64,000 bases of DNA from Phyllobacterium chamaecytisi (GCF_020164455.1 NZ_JAIQWW010000001.1:310001-374000), one strand, 5' to 3'; positions 17,639 to 26,322 are shown, numbered from the stretch's first letter. Numbers and translations: made by a program. Notes: generated by a model from the letters alone, not told the origin.

Positions 17639-17718
17639 GCTGCCTTCTGCATCGTGGAGGCGCCAATGTCCGCTTCGCGCCACAAGCGGTCGGGCAGCTC
17701 CTCGATGCGCCTTACGGG

Positions 17719-18042
17719 CTAGGCTCTCGTCGGAAGCAGAATAACGGCGGCACCCACGAGGCAGATGACTGCCCCTGTCACGTCCCATCGATCAGGCTTG
17801 CTGTTTTCGACGAGCCACAGCCACAAGATCGACGCGACGATGTAAACCCCGCCATAAGCCGCATAAGCGCGTCCCGCCGCGGTGGTATCAACGAAAGTAA
17901 GCAGGTACGCAAATAGCGCCAGTGAGGCCATGCCGGGTATGATCCAAAGCGCCGACTTGTCGAGCCTGAGCCACGCCCAGAAGGAGAAGCAACCGGCGAT
18001 TTCCGCGACGGTGGCGCCAGCATAAACGAGAATCGTCAACAT
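17719..18042 (-). CDS. YnfA/UPF0060 family membrane protein
   Basis: This 107-residue protein has four hydrophobic segments. The family pattern is clear: [15 protein letters not shown] at the N terminus, a middle [12 protein letters not shown] and the C-terminal [19 protein letters not shown]. YnfA proteins resemble SMR pumps in size and topology; drug export has been suggested for some. It sits just downstream of the MerR gene on the same strand (78 bp gap). Confidence 0.9.
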   Translation of the reverse strand: MLTILVYAGATVAEIAGCFSFWAWLRLDKSALWIIPGMASLALFAYLLTFVDTTAAGRAYAAYGGVYIVASILWLWLVENSKPDRWDVTGAVICLVGAAVILLPTRA

Positions 18043-18120
18043 GGCTCACCTCTATAGATGTTTCCGTAGCACGGGCTAGAGGTCTTGCTCCGTCTGTCAT
18101 TGCGGATAATCGCCATGCGA

Positions 18121-18546
18121 TCAGTTCTCAGCCAAGCGGCCATGCCGATGGGTGCTATCCGCCAAAGTCTCGATCACGCGGCATTCAGCCACCCGGCCAC
18201 AGGCGCATTCCTTGAGCATCCGTTGCAATTCCGTTCGCAGGGCGCTGAGGCTGGCAATGCGTTCCTCGACTTCAGCGAGGCGCGCCGATGCGATCCTGTC
18301 GGCAACGCTGCAAGATTGATCCGGATTGTCCTGCAGCGAGAGAAGCGCACGGATTGCCTCGATGTTGAAGCCGAGCTCACGCGCATGCCTGATGAAGGCA
18401 AGTCGCGCTATACTCTTCTTGTCGTAGCGCCTTTGCTGCCCTTCCGTGCGAGGTGGGGGTGCCAAAAGGCCAATCTGTTCATAGTAACGTATGGTTGGCA
18501 CCTTTACCTGTGTGCGCCGCGCGAGTTCGCCAATCGAAAAATCCAT
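18121..18546 (-). CDS. MerR-family metal-responsive regulator
   Basis: This 141-residue regulator has the N-terminal winged helix FSIGELARRTQVKVPTIRYY at residues 3-22 and a long dimerisation helix (LAEVEERIASLSALRTELQ). Cysteines sit where CadR/ZntR/PbrR-like proteins bind metal (one in DQSCSVAD, then CACGRVAEC near residues 114-122). The histidines in the tail (THRHG) might add ligands. It is divergent from a cation transporter gene whose promoter has the unusual 19-bp spacer typical of MerR control. The metal is probably Zn, Cd, Co or Pb, which cannot be decided here. Confidence 0.88.
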   Translation of the reverse strand: MDFSIGELARRTQVKVPTIRYYEQIGLLAPPPRTEGQQRRYDKKSIARLAFIRHARELGFNIEAIRALLSLQDNPDQSCSVADRIASARLAEVEERIASLSALRTELQRMLKECACGRVAECRVIETLADSTHRHGRLAEN

Positions 18547-18558
18547 GAAAAAAACCTC

Positions 18559-18589
18559 TTGAACCTCTAGTCACTATAGGGACTAGGGT
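18559..18589 (+). promoter_or_regulatory. MerR-type promoter/operator with 19-bp spacer
   Basis: TTGAAC at 18559-18564 and a weak -10 TAGGGT at 18584-18589 are separated by 19 bp. The spacer contains an imperfect dyad (CCTCTAGT / ACTATAGGG). MerR activators twist such over-long spacers. It is placed 23 bp upstream of the transporter ATG and 12 bp from the divergent merR-like start. Confidence 0.75.
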
Positions 18590-18612
18590 GCCAACATTAA
18601 AGGAGGCACTGC

Positions 18613-19353
18613 ATGGCTGAACATTGCTGTAACCACGAAACGAGCACTTCTTGCGCACCAGCGACGTTGGTCTTTCCAGCGGACAAGGCAGCCGCTCTCC
18701 ACAAGGTTGAAGACACTTGCTGTTCCGGTGGAGTGCCAATCTTTGACGGCGTAGACCCGCGCTACAAACGGATACTCTGGACTGTGATCGCCATCAACGG
18801 AGCGATGTTCCTGACGGAGATGGTAGCTGGTCAGCTGGCGGGTTCGCAGGCGTTGAAGGCGGATGCTTTGGACTTCCTGGCGGACACCGTCACCTACGGA
18901 TTGAGCCTCGCCGTGATCGGGGCAAGCCTGCGCACCCGAGCGACAGCCGCCCTGTTCAAGGGTCTCTCGCTTTCTGTCATGGCTGTCTGGGTCTTTGGTT
19001 CGACCGTCTATCAAGTCTTTGTCCTCGGACTACCGAGCGCCGAGGTGATGGGTGTGATCGGTTTCTTGGCGCTGGCTGCTAACCTTGGCTCCGTTCTCCT
19101 GCTGCGGCCTTACAAAGATGGCGACGCGAATGTTCGATCTGTCTGGCTCTGCTCTCGCAATGACGCGATCGGCAACGTTGTGGTTATGGCTGCGGCTTTT
19201 GGAGTGTGGGGCACATCGACCGCATGGCCTGACCTGGCGGTTGCAGCACTCATGGCAGGTATCTTCCTTACATCTTCGGTGCAAATCCTCCGACAGGCGT
19301 GGAGCGAGTATCACGAGGGAAAACGCCACGCTTCTCCGGTTGCTGTGGGGTAA
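18613..19353 (+). CDS. cation transporter (CDF-like) with Cys-rich N terminus
   Basis: This 246-residue protein has about six membrane spans. The N terminus is rich in Cys and His (HCCNHETSTSC and DTCCSGG) and probably binds metal. The span 2 signature ALKADALDFLADTVTYG and span 5 signature SRNDAIGNVVVM resemble the CDF metal sites, but the first His of the usual H-x3-D pairs is replaced (Lys/Ala in one, Asn in the other). A strong AAAGGAGG lies before the ATG. It is expected to export a divalent metal under control of the divergent MerR protein. Confidence 0.82.
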   Translation: MAEHCCNHETSTSCAPATLVFPADKAAALHKVEDTCCSGGVPIFDGVDPRYKRILWTVIAINGAMFLTEMVAGQLAGSQALKADALDFLADTVTYGLSLAVIGASLRTRATAALFKGLSLSVMAVWVFGSTVYQVFVLGLPSAEVMGVIGFLALAANLGSVLLLRPYKDGDANVRSVWLCSRNDAIGNVVVMAAAFGVWGTSTAWPDLAVAALMAGIFLTSSVQILRQAWSEYHEGKRHASPVAVG

Positions 19354-19585
19354 CAGGTAAATCTGCTATTTCGCCAGCAAGAACACAGGTCCCTTTATAA
19401 GATTTTGATATTTCCGGACCAAAGCTCCAATCGATTTCATATGTCGTTCCGGCTATTCTGCGATCGTCTCCGCAAGGGGGCTCGTTGCTGGCTGGACTTC
19501 AGTTGAACCGGCCGGAAATGATCATCGGACAAAATGGCCTGCGCGGGTTCGACGCGCGGTCCATTCGCATTTGGAGGTTACGGTT

Positions 19586-19663
19586 ATGCGTGATCTTTCT
19601 ATTCTGCTCGCCGTCGCTGTCGTCCTGATCCTGGCGTTTCAGACACAGCGCAAACATCGCTAG
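19586..19663 (+). CDS. 25-residue hydrophobic small protein
   Basis: The ATG is preceded by TTGGAGG at 7-13 bases. The 25 codons give MRDLSILLAVAVVLILAFQT followed by a basic end (QRKHR), i.e. one membrane span with a positive tail. The length is too short for homology judgement by eye. It stands alone in a 590-bp spacer. Its ribosome site and composition argue for a real gene. Confidence 0.5.
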   Translation: MRDLSILLAVAVVLILAFQTQRKHR

Positions 19664-19781
19664 ACGACTTTAAGACTTTACAGTTTCAGCCGTGCCCTTG
19701 CGGGCGTCGAGGCCCGGCTCAGCCTTGTCCCCTCAAGTTTTATGAGGGCCGGGGCTCGTTCATTTACCCGCTGGCAGAACG

Positions 19782-19901
19782 TTATGAGCAGAGTTGGCAG
19801 ATACCGACGGCGATCGAGACAGCAAAGCCGAAGATGAGCAAATGGCACCACATTGGCGTGGTGTAATGCATGATGTTGTCGTCTTCTTCATCGTCGTGCA
19901 T
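19782..19901 (-). CDS. 39-residue acidic/hydrophobic small membrane protein
   Basis: The 39-residue product begins MHDDEEDDNIMHYTTPMW and continues with one membrane span (HLLIFGFAVSIAVGIC). AGAGGAG lies before the ATG at 19901, which is why I prefer it over an in-frame ATG at 19988. No family is recognised. The next gene is divergent. Confidence 0.5.
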   Translation of the reverse strand: MHDDEEDDNIMHYTTPMWCHLLIFGFAVSIAVGICQLCS

Positions 19902-20057
19902 GAATGCTCCTCTTGACGCTGAGCCGTCCCCTATCAATTCAATGTGAACGTGGGATGTCAAGGGGCAAGGGAAGTTGTCGGCAGTCATGTGCCGTCAGAT
20001 TGGACATCGTTACAGTTTCAACTATCCTTTGCTCTGGGCACCAAAAAGGATGATGAA

Positions 20058-20564
20058 ATGACAGTCCATGCCTCATTTGCGGCAATGGTGTTCGGTGCCA
20101 TGGTCGTCGCTATTGCGCCGGCGCGAGCCGAATCCACAGTGCCGGTTGCAGTGGCAAATTTTGACTTTCTCGACACTTCCGGTGAACCGGTCGATCAGAG
20201 CGACACGCACAAGCGCAGGCTGAAGGCGCTCTCTGATTTTCTGCGCGATCAGTTGGCTGCCAGCGGCAAACTCAAACTCGTGACGCTGCCTTGCGAGGCG
20301 TCGCAATGTACGGCAGCGGATCCTGGTTTCGAACCGCTTACACGGCAGGCCAAGCAGGCGGGCGCACGTTTTGTCGTTATCGGTGCCGTCGAAAAGACCA
20401 GCACATTGATTGGTTGGGTCAAATATTCTGTGCTCAATGTCGACGACCAGCGCGCGATTTGCGGGGAATTGATCACCTACCGCGGTGATACAGACGAATC
20501 CTGGCGCCGCGCAGCGAAGTTTTCGGCGGGGCAGATCGTCAACCGCTGCCAATTCGGCGGGTAA
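20058..20564 (+). CDS. secreted DUF2380/DUF3280-like protein
   Basis: This 168-residue protein has a signal peptide (cut after about residue 24, APARAES). A mature domain starts VPVAVANFDFLDTSGEP and contains RRLKALSDFLRDQL, a Cys pair (PCEASQC) and the ending RGDTDESWRRAAKF. It looks like the predicted secreted proteins grouped as DUF2380 or DUF3280; I cannot decide between them. AAGGATG sits before the ATG at 20058, and upstream in-frame ATGs lack a signal peptide. The function is unknown. Confidence 0.7.
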   Translation: MTVHASFAAMVFGAMVVAIAPARAESTVPVAVANFDFLDTSGEPVDQSDTHKRRLKALSDFLRDQLAASGKLKLVTLPCEASQCTAADPGFEPLTRQAKQAGARFVVIGAVEKTSTLIGWVKYSVLNVDDQRAICGELITYRGDTDESWRRAAKFSAGQIVNRCQFGG

Positions 20565-20577
20565 CTACCGGCGCAAA

Positions 20578-20907
20578 TCAGTTATACGCGAGTTTCGGGG
20601 CGTGCGGCGCCTTGGCGTGCACTTCCTTCTGGCGAAGCTCCGCAACCTTGAGCTCGGCCGCGGCAGCAAGGTCCGAGAATATCCTGTCGAGCGCATCGGC
20701 AGCTTCATGCAGCGCATCGACAAGGTCGACCGCACCGATCTCCCTTGCCAACCTGCGCATTTCTTCCGCGTGATTTTCCAGAAAAAAGTGCAGCCGTGTT
20801 GCCTGATCCAGCGTCAGACCTTCATAGGCGAGGAACCTCGGTATCTTTTCGCTCAGCTGCCCCGCAAGTTCGTTTTTCTCGCGAAGTATATCCAACCATA
20901 GTGCCAT
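20578..20907 (-). CDS. helical protein of unknown function
   Basis: This 109-residue protein is almost entirely alpha-helical by composition, with heptad-like Leu/Ala spacing (LRREIGAV-like REIGAVDLVDALHEAADALDRIF and a C-terminal charged helix). It has no signal peptide or membrane span. GGAGA precedes the ATG. I recognise no family. It converges with the DUF2380-like gene, 13 bp apart. Confidence 0.6.
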   Translation of the reverse strand: MALWLDILREKNELAGQLSEKIPRFLAYEGLTLDQATRLHFFLENHAEEMRRLAREIGAVDLVDALHEAADALDRIFSDLAAAAELKVAELRQKEVHAKAPHAPKLAYN

Positions 20908-21222
20908 GCAAGGTCTCCGGTGTGCCGAGTGAAATCCTTACAGATGAGCGACGCAACGTCAATTAATCGTCGAGGTTAGATATCTATAATGCAGATGTAT
21001 TATGTGACTAAATCAGAAAGAAGTTGATATCGCCGCAGTTTTTCTTGGAAAGGGGCCCCATGTCACGAAAGTACTTTGCCTATTAACAATCCTGACCCTG
21101 CGAGTCCGAACCATGCGGCTCGGCGCTGATATCGCTTTTTCCCATGCAAAAAAACGGATATGCCTTGGACTCTGACACATACATTGGCGTTATCGTCTGG
21201 AGGCTCTATATTTGGATGCGAC
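20908..21222. other. 315-bp spacer
   Basis: No gene is supported here. It contains AT-rich stretches (20963-21010) that may hold a promoter for the helical protein on the minus strand or for the kinase beyond the inverted-repeat element. Confidence 0.4.
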
Positions 21223-21490
21223 TAGGGTCAGGACCTATTAATATGATCGAAATGGCGCCTGAAACGGCAAGAAGATGCGAGGAGAAGCGTGAAGGGCGGG
21301 GCCTTCCCCCCGGCCGAGCGGTTCGACACTGCAGCTTGCAGCCGTTTCGGCGTCCGGTGGATATGGTCTTTTCGCCCGGCTACTTTGTCGCAAAGGCTTG
21401 AAAATGAACCACATTTCCATCGCCTTTGCTCCGCGTATCCGAACGAAAAGCCTCATGCCATTTTGACCAGATTAACAGGTCCTGACCCTA
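21223..21490. mobile_element. MITE-like element A, 268 bp, with terminal inverted repeats
   Basis: The ends are inverted: 21223-21242 reads TAGGGTCAGGACCTATTAAT and 21471-21490 is its complement with one mismatch. The inverted repeat continues less perfectly to 34 bp (to 21256 and 21457). TA is present at both ends, as expected for a TA target. The interior (about 21247-21456) is highly similar to 29268-29490, but the outer ends differ from those of that element. No transposase is encoded. It ends 17 bp before the histidine kinase start codon. Confidence 0.85.
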
Positions 21491-21507
21491 AAATATCGGA
21501 AGCTTTG

Positions 21508-22686
21508 ATGAACAATGACTTTCAGGCCGACATCGATGCGATCGGCCGGATTGATGCCGTACCAATGATCCTCGATGTCGTTTGCCGCAGCACCGGCATG
21601 GGCTTTGCCGCCGTTGCGCGGGTAACCGACGATCGCTGGATCGCCTGCGAGGTTCTCGACGCGATCGGTTTTGGCTTGAAGCCGGGCGGTGAACTGGCCG
21701 TGAAGACCACGATCTGTGATCAAATCCGCGATAGCCGCGAAGCGGTGGTTATTGATGAAGTCGCGAAAGATCCAGTCTATTCCACTCATCACACGCCGGC
21801 CATCTATGGTTTTCAAAGCTATATTTCCATGCCTATCATCCTCCCGGACGGCTCGTTGTTCGGTACGCTATGCGCCATCGATCCAAGGCCGGCGCGTCTC
21901 AACAATCCCGAAACCATCGGCATGTTCAAACTGTTTGCAGAATTGATCGCCTTTCATTTGCATGCAAACGAGCGTCTGGCGAGAACGGAGGCGGCGCTGC
22001 TCGACGAGCGCAAGATTTCCGAATTTCGAGAACAATTCGTCGCCGTGCTTGGCCATGATCTGCGCAATCCGGTCGCGTCGATTGATTCTGGAACACGCAT
22101 GCTGCTTCGCTCGCCGTTGGACGAGAAAGCGACGAACATCGTCAAATTGATCCGTGGCAGCGTCGTTCGCATGTCGGGCCTGATCGACAACGTGCTGGAT
22201 CTGGCGCGCGCAAGACTTGGCGGCGGCGTGGTGCTGGAACTCGACGATGAGGAACCGTTGAAGCCGACACTAGTTCAGGTCATCGATGAATTGGCTTCCG
22301 TTCGGACCGGCTATATCGTCGAGGCGCATCTCGACTTCGAAGATCCGGTGAAATGCGACCGGGTCAGGATTGGCCAGCTCCTGTCGAATCTTCTCGGCAA
22401 TGCCCTGATGCACGGTTCTGAGGATGGTCCCATTCGCGTCAACGCATCGATCGATAATGGCGTCTTTGAGTTGTGGGTCTCCAACACAGGAGAACCTATC
22501 CCGCCGGAAGCAATGGCGCAATTATTCCTGCCGTTCTTCCGGCGTGAAGCGCGGGCCGGCCAGCAGGGACTGGGGCTCGGGCTTTATATTGCCTCGGAAA
22601 TTGCGCGAGTGCATGGCGGGACCCTGGACGTTTCCTCGACCTCTGAAGAAACGCGGTTCACCTTCCGCATGCCGCTGGTGCAATAG
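21508..22686 (+). CDS. GAF-domain sensor histidine kinase
   Basis: This 392-residue soluble kinase has an N-terminal GAF-like sensor (about residues 15-155, with FQSYISMPIILPDGSLFGTL). A HisKA dimerisation helix follows with the phospho-accepting His at residue 183 (AVLGHDLRNPVAS). The ATP-binding domain has N-box LLGNALMHG and G-box QGLGLGLYIASEIARVHGG. No response regulator is adjacent. The ATG at 21508 has GGAAG upstream; the open frame begins inside the preceding element. The stop TAG is formed by the first three bases of the palindromic repeat at 22684, so the natural C terminus may have been altered. Confidence 0.9.
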   Translation: MNNDFQADIDAIGRIDAVPMILDVVCRSTGMGFAAVARVTDDRWIACEVLDAIGFGLKPGGELAVKTTICDQIRDSREAVVIDEVAKDPVYSTHHTPAIYGFQSYISMPIILPDGSLFGTLCAIDPRPARLNNPETIGMFKLFAELIAFHLHANERLARTEAALLDERKISEFREQFVAVLGHDLRNPVASIDSGTRMLLRSPLDEKATNIVKLIRGSVVRMSGLIDNVLDLARARLGGGVVLELDDEEPLKPTLVQVIDELASVRTGYIVEAHLDFEDPVKCDRVRIGQLLSNLLGNALMHGSEDGPIRVNASIDNGVFELWVSNTGEPIPPEAMAQLFLPFFRREARAGQQGLGLGLYIASEIARVHGGTLDVSSTSEETRFTFRMPLVQ

Positions 22687-22828
22687 GTCTGTCGAGGTTC
22701 ATGTCAGGGCGAGTCGAAAATGGTGGTTTTCGAGCACCGGAGCGCAGCGTACATTGTCGTACGTGAGCACCGGAGCACAGAAAAACGCCGTTTGCAGGCT
22801 GCCATGGCATGAATCTCGACAGACCCTA
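22684..22828. repeat. 145-bp palindromic element between convergent genes
   Basis: The left end TAGGTCTGTCGAGGTTCATG is inverted at the right end (22808-22828), with one substitution and one base added. The centre holds a smaller dyad around GTAC...GTAC (22752-22772) flanked by GAGCACCGGAGC. A related full-length copy is at 29547-29694 and partial copies at 28459 and 3193. Its two terminal TAG triplets are the stop codons of the kinase (plus strand) and the recombinase (minus strand). Confidence 0.85.
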
Positions 22829-23758
22829 ATGGCGTTCGAGCACGGCCACACAACTGTCGAGATCATTGGTCGCGAGATGGGCGTAGCGCATCGTCATCGA
22901 CAGGGTCTGATGGCCGAGCCAGATCTGGACGCGCCTGATATCGATGCCGCCGCGCACCAGTCGCGAAGCGCAGGTATGGCGCAGAATATGCGGGACCACC
23001 TGATCGTCCGCCCCAAGTCCGACTTCCGCCTTGGCTTCGTTCCAGATCGCGCGAAAACGCACTTGCGTGTGCATGGCGAAGGGACCCTTCAACCGGCCAT
23101 GCGGGATCTGGACGGCCTCCTTCACCCGGGTGGTCAAAGGAACCGTGCGGCTGCGGCCAGACTTCGTCAGCCAGAAAGTCGAGCGCGAGTCCTGCAGGTC
23201 GTTCCAGTTGAGGCCGATCGCTTCGCCAAGCCGGCAACCCGTATCCACCAGAAAGACGCTCAACCTGAAGCTGTCTTCACAACGCATGCGGATCGCCGAG
23301 AAAAGCCGCTGTTCTTCTTCCGCTTCAAGGAAGCGGATACGTCCCTGCCGCTCTTTTTGGCGCCGGAACTCCGGCAAATTGTAGATGTCGCCCATTTTGC
23401 ACGCCTTCCGCAGCAGCTTGCTCAAGGCAGCCATCTTTCGATTGATGGTTGCATTGCTATTGCCGCGCTCGCGTAGCGTGCCGATCACAGAATCGAGCAT
23501 TTCCTGCGTGAAAACGCTGAAACGCTCGCCGCCCAATATTTCGCAGATTTCTCCAAGGAAAGACCGGACATTGGTTTTGTGCGAACCTTCATCCCAGAGA
23601 ATACTGATATATTGCGCCGTCAGATTGTTGAGAGAATGCTCCTTGACCAATCGTTTGATCCCATGATCCGCCGAAGCATAGCTGAGATCGTACTGGAACC
23701 GGACCGGAAACGCCGTTTCGGGCGGGGAGGGGGCGACACCCAAGGCAGAGATCGTCAT
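22826..23758 (-). CDS. tyrosine recombinase (phage-type integrase)
   Basis: This 310-residue site-specific recombinase has an N-terminal core-binding domain (about residues 30-125) and a C-terminal catalytic domain. All catalytic residues are visible: Arg in DTGCRLGEA, Lys in TKSGRSRTV, His-x-x-Arg in HILRHTCAS, His in WLGHQTL and the nucleophile Tyr in TMRYAHLA. It is larger and differently arranged from XerC/D only in its N-terminal 60 residues. No phage genes, att repeats or tRNA adjoin it, so it seems to be a lone integrase. The start codon lacks a strong Shine-Dalgarno sequence. The stop comes from the end of the palindromic element. Confidence 0.9.
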   Translation of the reverse strand: MTISALGVAPSPPETAFPVRFQYDLSYASADHGIKRLVKEHSLNNLTAQYISILWDEGSHKTNVRSFLGEICEILGGERFSVFTQEMLDSVIGTLRERGNSNATINRKMAALSKLLRKACKMGDIYNLPEFRRQKERQGRIRFLEAEEEQRLFSAIRMRCEDSFRLSVFLVDTGCRLGEAIGLNWNDLQDSRSTFWLTKSGRSRTVPLTTRVKEAVQIPHGRLKGPFAMHTQVRFRAIWNEAKAEVGLGADDQVVPHILRHTCASRLVRGGIDIRRVQIWLGHQTLSMTMRYAHLATNDLDSCVAVLERH

Positions 23759-24045
23759 AATGATTGCGCTCTAATCGATAAAACAAACATCGGAAAAATA
23801 TCTGACGAGTTGTACCCGTCTTTTCCGAAAGCACAATCCAGAAGCCCATGCCACTTTAGGCCAATAGACCTTCGTTTGATAAAACCATCACCGGCTTCAT
23901 CAACGCCCAACCTTGCTGGTTGCTGTCCAAACATGTCACCATCTCCTCGGTCCACGACCGGTTTAAAAATCCTCTCTCGCTAAATGTCTGTGCGTTGCTC
24001 TACGAACGCTGAAAATTGAATGGTGAATATGGTTTGAGGGGAAGG

Positions 24046-24072
24046 CCAACGCCGGAAAAAGCCCGGCGTTGG
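24046..24072 (-). terminator. hairpin after porin 1
   Basis: CCAACGCCGG at 24046-24055 pairs perfectly with 24063-24072 across a 7-base loop. It lies 18 bp after the porin stop on the minus strand. The following bases are not T-rich on that strand, so it may protect the mRNA end rather than terminate alone. Confidence 0.55.
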
Positions 24073-24090
24073 TTGTTAGTTGACCAATGA

Positions 24091-25128
24091 TCAGAAGTTG
24101 CGCTGGAAGCGGACGATGCCCTGGAAGGCATCATCCTTGGCGCCGCGCGTGCGGGCCTGGCGAGCATCATCAAACTTGGTGTAGTTGACTTCCGGCGTGA
24201 TAACGAAACCTGGAACCAGCGTGTAAGCCACGTTCAAAGCAGCAGCGATTGTGCCTTCGTCTTCGTAGCCAACCTGTGCATTGACAGTTGCCTTGGCGGA
24301 AACTTTGGCAGCAATACCGCCCCAGACGGCGTAATCGCCATTCCATGTACCGTAGAAGTCTTTGACATCATTAGACTTGTATCCGCCCATGACCCAAGCC
24401 GAGATAGCCTCTGTGACCGTTACGTCCAGACGAGCTTTGCCGGCCCATTCTTCAGCCTTGGAGTCGTAACCGACAACACCGGTAACCGAACCCCAGCCCT
24501 GCTTGAACTTCGCGCCACCAAGAATATGCGGAAGATAGTCATCGACCAGGTAGTCGCCTTTACCCTGTTCCGCACCAGCGAATGCCGAGAAACCGTTGTC
24601 GGCGGAATAGGTGTAGCTGATCTGGTTGGTGACGTAGTTGCCTTCGGCGATGACGTCGTCGGAGATGATTCCGGAGCCAAGGTAACCGGTCCAGGATGTG
24701 AACTGCGAGTCGGCAGCACCAACACGGAAACCGCCAAGCTCGATGGTTGCCTGATTCAGGTCAACCGTTTCGGCATCTGCACCATTCTTGAAGTTGTAGC
24801 GAAGTTCAGCATAGGAGCGCAACGTGCCGAGCTCGGTTTCCGAACGGGCATCGAAACGGGTAACGGCACGGGCACGCCAGTCGTAGGTGTCGCGTTCGAT
24901 GCCCTTGTAAACGTCGTCACCGCCACGGATTTCCGCACGGACATAGCCGCTGACCTTCAGGCAGGTTTCGGTCCCGGGGATATAGAAGAAGCCGGCGCCA
25001 TATGCGTCGCAGATGCGAACATATTCAACCGGTTCTGGTTCAGCGACGACAACTGCGTCTGCGGCACGCGCGCCGGATACTGCAACGAGGGCTGCAGCGG
25101 AGCCAAAAAGCAGGCTCTTGATGTTCAT
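24091..25128 (-). CDS. alphaproteobacterial porin (Omp2-like) 1
   Basis: This 345-residue outer-membrane porin of the Porin_2 family has a signal peptide at residues 1-22 (MNIKSLLFGS to SGARAAD). The conserved phrase [19 protein letters not shown] contains the two family cysteines. A beta-barrel with alternating hydrophobic residues follows and ends in Phe (FQRNF), the usual outer-membrane sorting signal. The ATG at 25128 follows GGAGA. It forms trimeric pores for small solutes. The next porin lies 171 bp upstream on the same strand, and porin 3 is more distant on the other strand. Confidence 0.92.
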   Translation of the reverse strand: MNIKSLLFGSAAALVAVSGARAADAVVVAEPEPVEYVRICDAYGAGFFYIPGTETCLKVSGYVRAEIRGGDDVYKGIERDTYDWRARAVTRFDARSETELGTLRSYAELRYNFKNGADAETVDLNQATIELGGFRVGAADSQFTSWTGYLGSGIISDDVIAEGNYVTNQISYTYSADNGFSAFAGAEQGKGDYLVDDYLPHILGGAKFKQGWGSVTGVVGYDSKAEEWAGKARLDVTVTEAISAWVMGGYKSNDVKDFYGTWNGDYAVWGGIAAKVSAKATVNAQVGYEDEGTIAAALNVAYTLVPGFVITPEVNYTKFDDARQARTRGAKDDAFQGIVRFQRNF

Positions 25129-25246
25129 TTCTAATCTCCAATCAAATAAAAAATGGCTTGGGTGTTTCAAATTTGGTGAGGGAACAGGTCCTCTCGACCG
25201 GTACCTGCAATTCAACCAACGAACGTCGAATTGGTTTGTTGAGGAC

Positions 25247-25279
25247 GAAAAACCAATGCCGGAACGCCCGGCATTGGTT
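25247..25279 (-). terminator. rho-independent terminator after porin 2
   Basis: CCAATGCCGG at 25253-25262 and its complement at 25268-25277 form a 10-bp stem with a 5-base loop, followed on the minus strand by TTTTTC. It lies just past the stop of porin 2. Confidence 0.75.
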
Positions 25280-25299
25280 TGTGTCAGCCAATCAAAGGA

Positions 25300-26322
25300 T
25301 CAGAAGTTGCGCTGGAAACGGAGGATGCCGCCAAAGGCGTCGTCGGTATCGGTCGCGCGAGCACCGTCGAACTTGGTGTAGTTGATTTCCGGCGTGATCG
25401 TGAAGCCAGGAACCAGCTCGTAAGCCACGTTCAAAGCTGCAGCGATTGTGCCATCATCTTCATAGCCGACCTGTGCATTGACAGCTGCAGTGTCCGTAAC
25501 CTTGGCGGCAATACCGCCCCAGACAGCAAAATCACCATTCCAGGTACCGTAGAAATCAGTTCCGTCGTTAGATTTGTATCCGCCCAGAACCCAGGCTGAA
25601 ATTGTGTCGCTGAATTTGGCATCGACGCGGAGCTTACCAGCCCATTCTTCCGCATTGGAGTCGTAGCCAACGACGCCCGAGACCGTGCCCCAAGCTTGTT
25701 CGAATTTCGCACCGCCAACGATGTGCGGAAGATAGTCATCGATCAGGTTGTCGCCATTACCCTGTTCTGCACCGATAAACGCCGAGAAACCATTGCCGCC
25801 AGTGAACGTATAGCTGATCTGGTTGGTGACATAGCTGCCTTCAGCGACCACGTCGTCATTGATGATGTCGCCGAGATAACCGGTCCAGCTCGTGAATTGC
25901 GAGTCGGCTGCACCGACCCGGAAACCACCGAGCTCGATGGTTGCCTGGTTCAGATCGACAGTTGGAGCATCCGCACCATTCTTGAAGTTGTAGCGAAGCT
26001 CGGCGAAAGACTTCAACGTACCGAGTTCGGTTTCCGAACGGGCGTCAAAACGGAGAAGCGCACGTGCACGCCAGTCATAGGTGTCGCGCTCGGCGCCGGA
26101 ATAAACGTCGTCACCGCCCTGAATGTCGGCCCGCACATAGCCGCTGATCTTCAGGCAGGTTTCGGTCCCCGGAATATAGAAGAAGCCCGCGCCATAAGCA
26201 TCGCACACTTTGACGTATTCGACGGGTTCGGGTTCAGCGACAACGACTGCATCTGCAGCGCGTGCCCCTGATACTGCAACGAGAGCTGCAGCGGAGCCGA
26301 GAAGTAGGCTCTTGATGTTCAT
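25300..26322 (-). CDS. alphaproteobacterial porin (Omp2-like) 2
   Basis: This 340-residue Porin_2 protein has a signal peptide of 22 residues ([10 protein letters not shown] to GARAAD), the same [19 protein letters not shown] segment and a terminal Phe. Sequence over most of the barrel is close to porin 1, so the two probably arose by tandem duplication. It differs from porin 1 in loop regions (for example [18 protein letters not shown]). TGGAGGTCAGAA precedes the ATG, identical to the leader of porin 3. Confidence 0.92.
   Translation of the reverse strand: MNIKSLLLGSAAALVAVSGARAADAVVVAEPEPVEYVKVCDAYGAGFFYIPGTETCLKISGYVRADIQGGDDVYSGAERDTYDWRARALLRFDARSETELGTLKSFAELRYNFKNGADAPTVDLNQATIELGGFRVGAADSQFTSWTGYLGDIINDDVVAEGSYVTNQISYTFTGGNGFSAFIGAEQGNGDNLIDDYLPHIVGGAKFEQAWGTVSGVVGYDSNAEEWAGKLRVDAKFSDTISAWVLGGYKSNDGTDFYGTWNGDFAVWGGIAAKVTDTAAVNAQVGYEDDGTIAAALNVAYELVPGFTITPEINYTKFDGARATDTDDAFGGILRFQRNF

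Noticed and set aside
22826-24090. Possible prophage or genomic island around the tyrosine recombinase
   Set aside because: No phage or plasmid genes, no tRNA and no att-like direct repeats adjoin it; the only repeat is a palindrome of a dispersed family.
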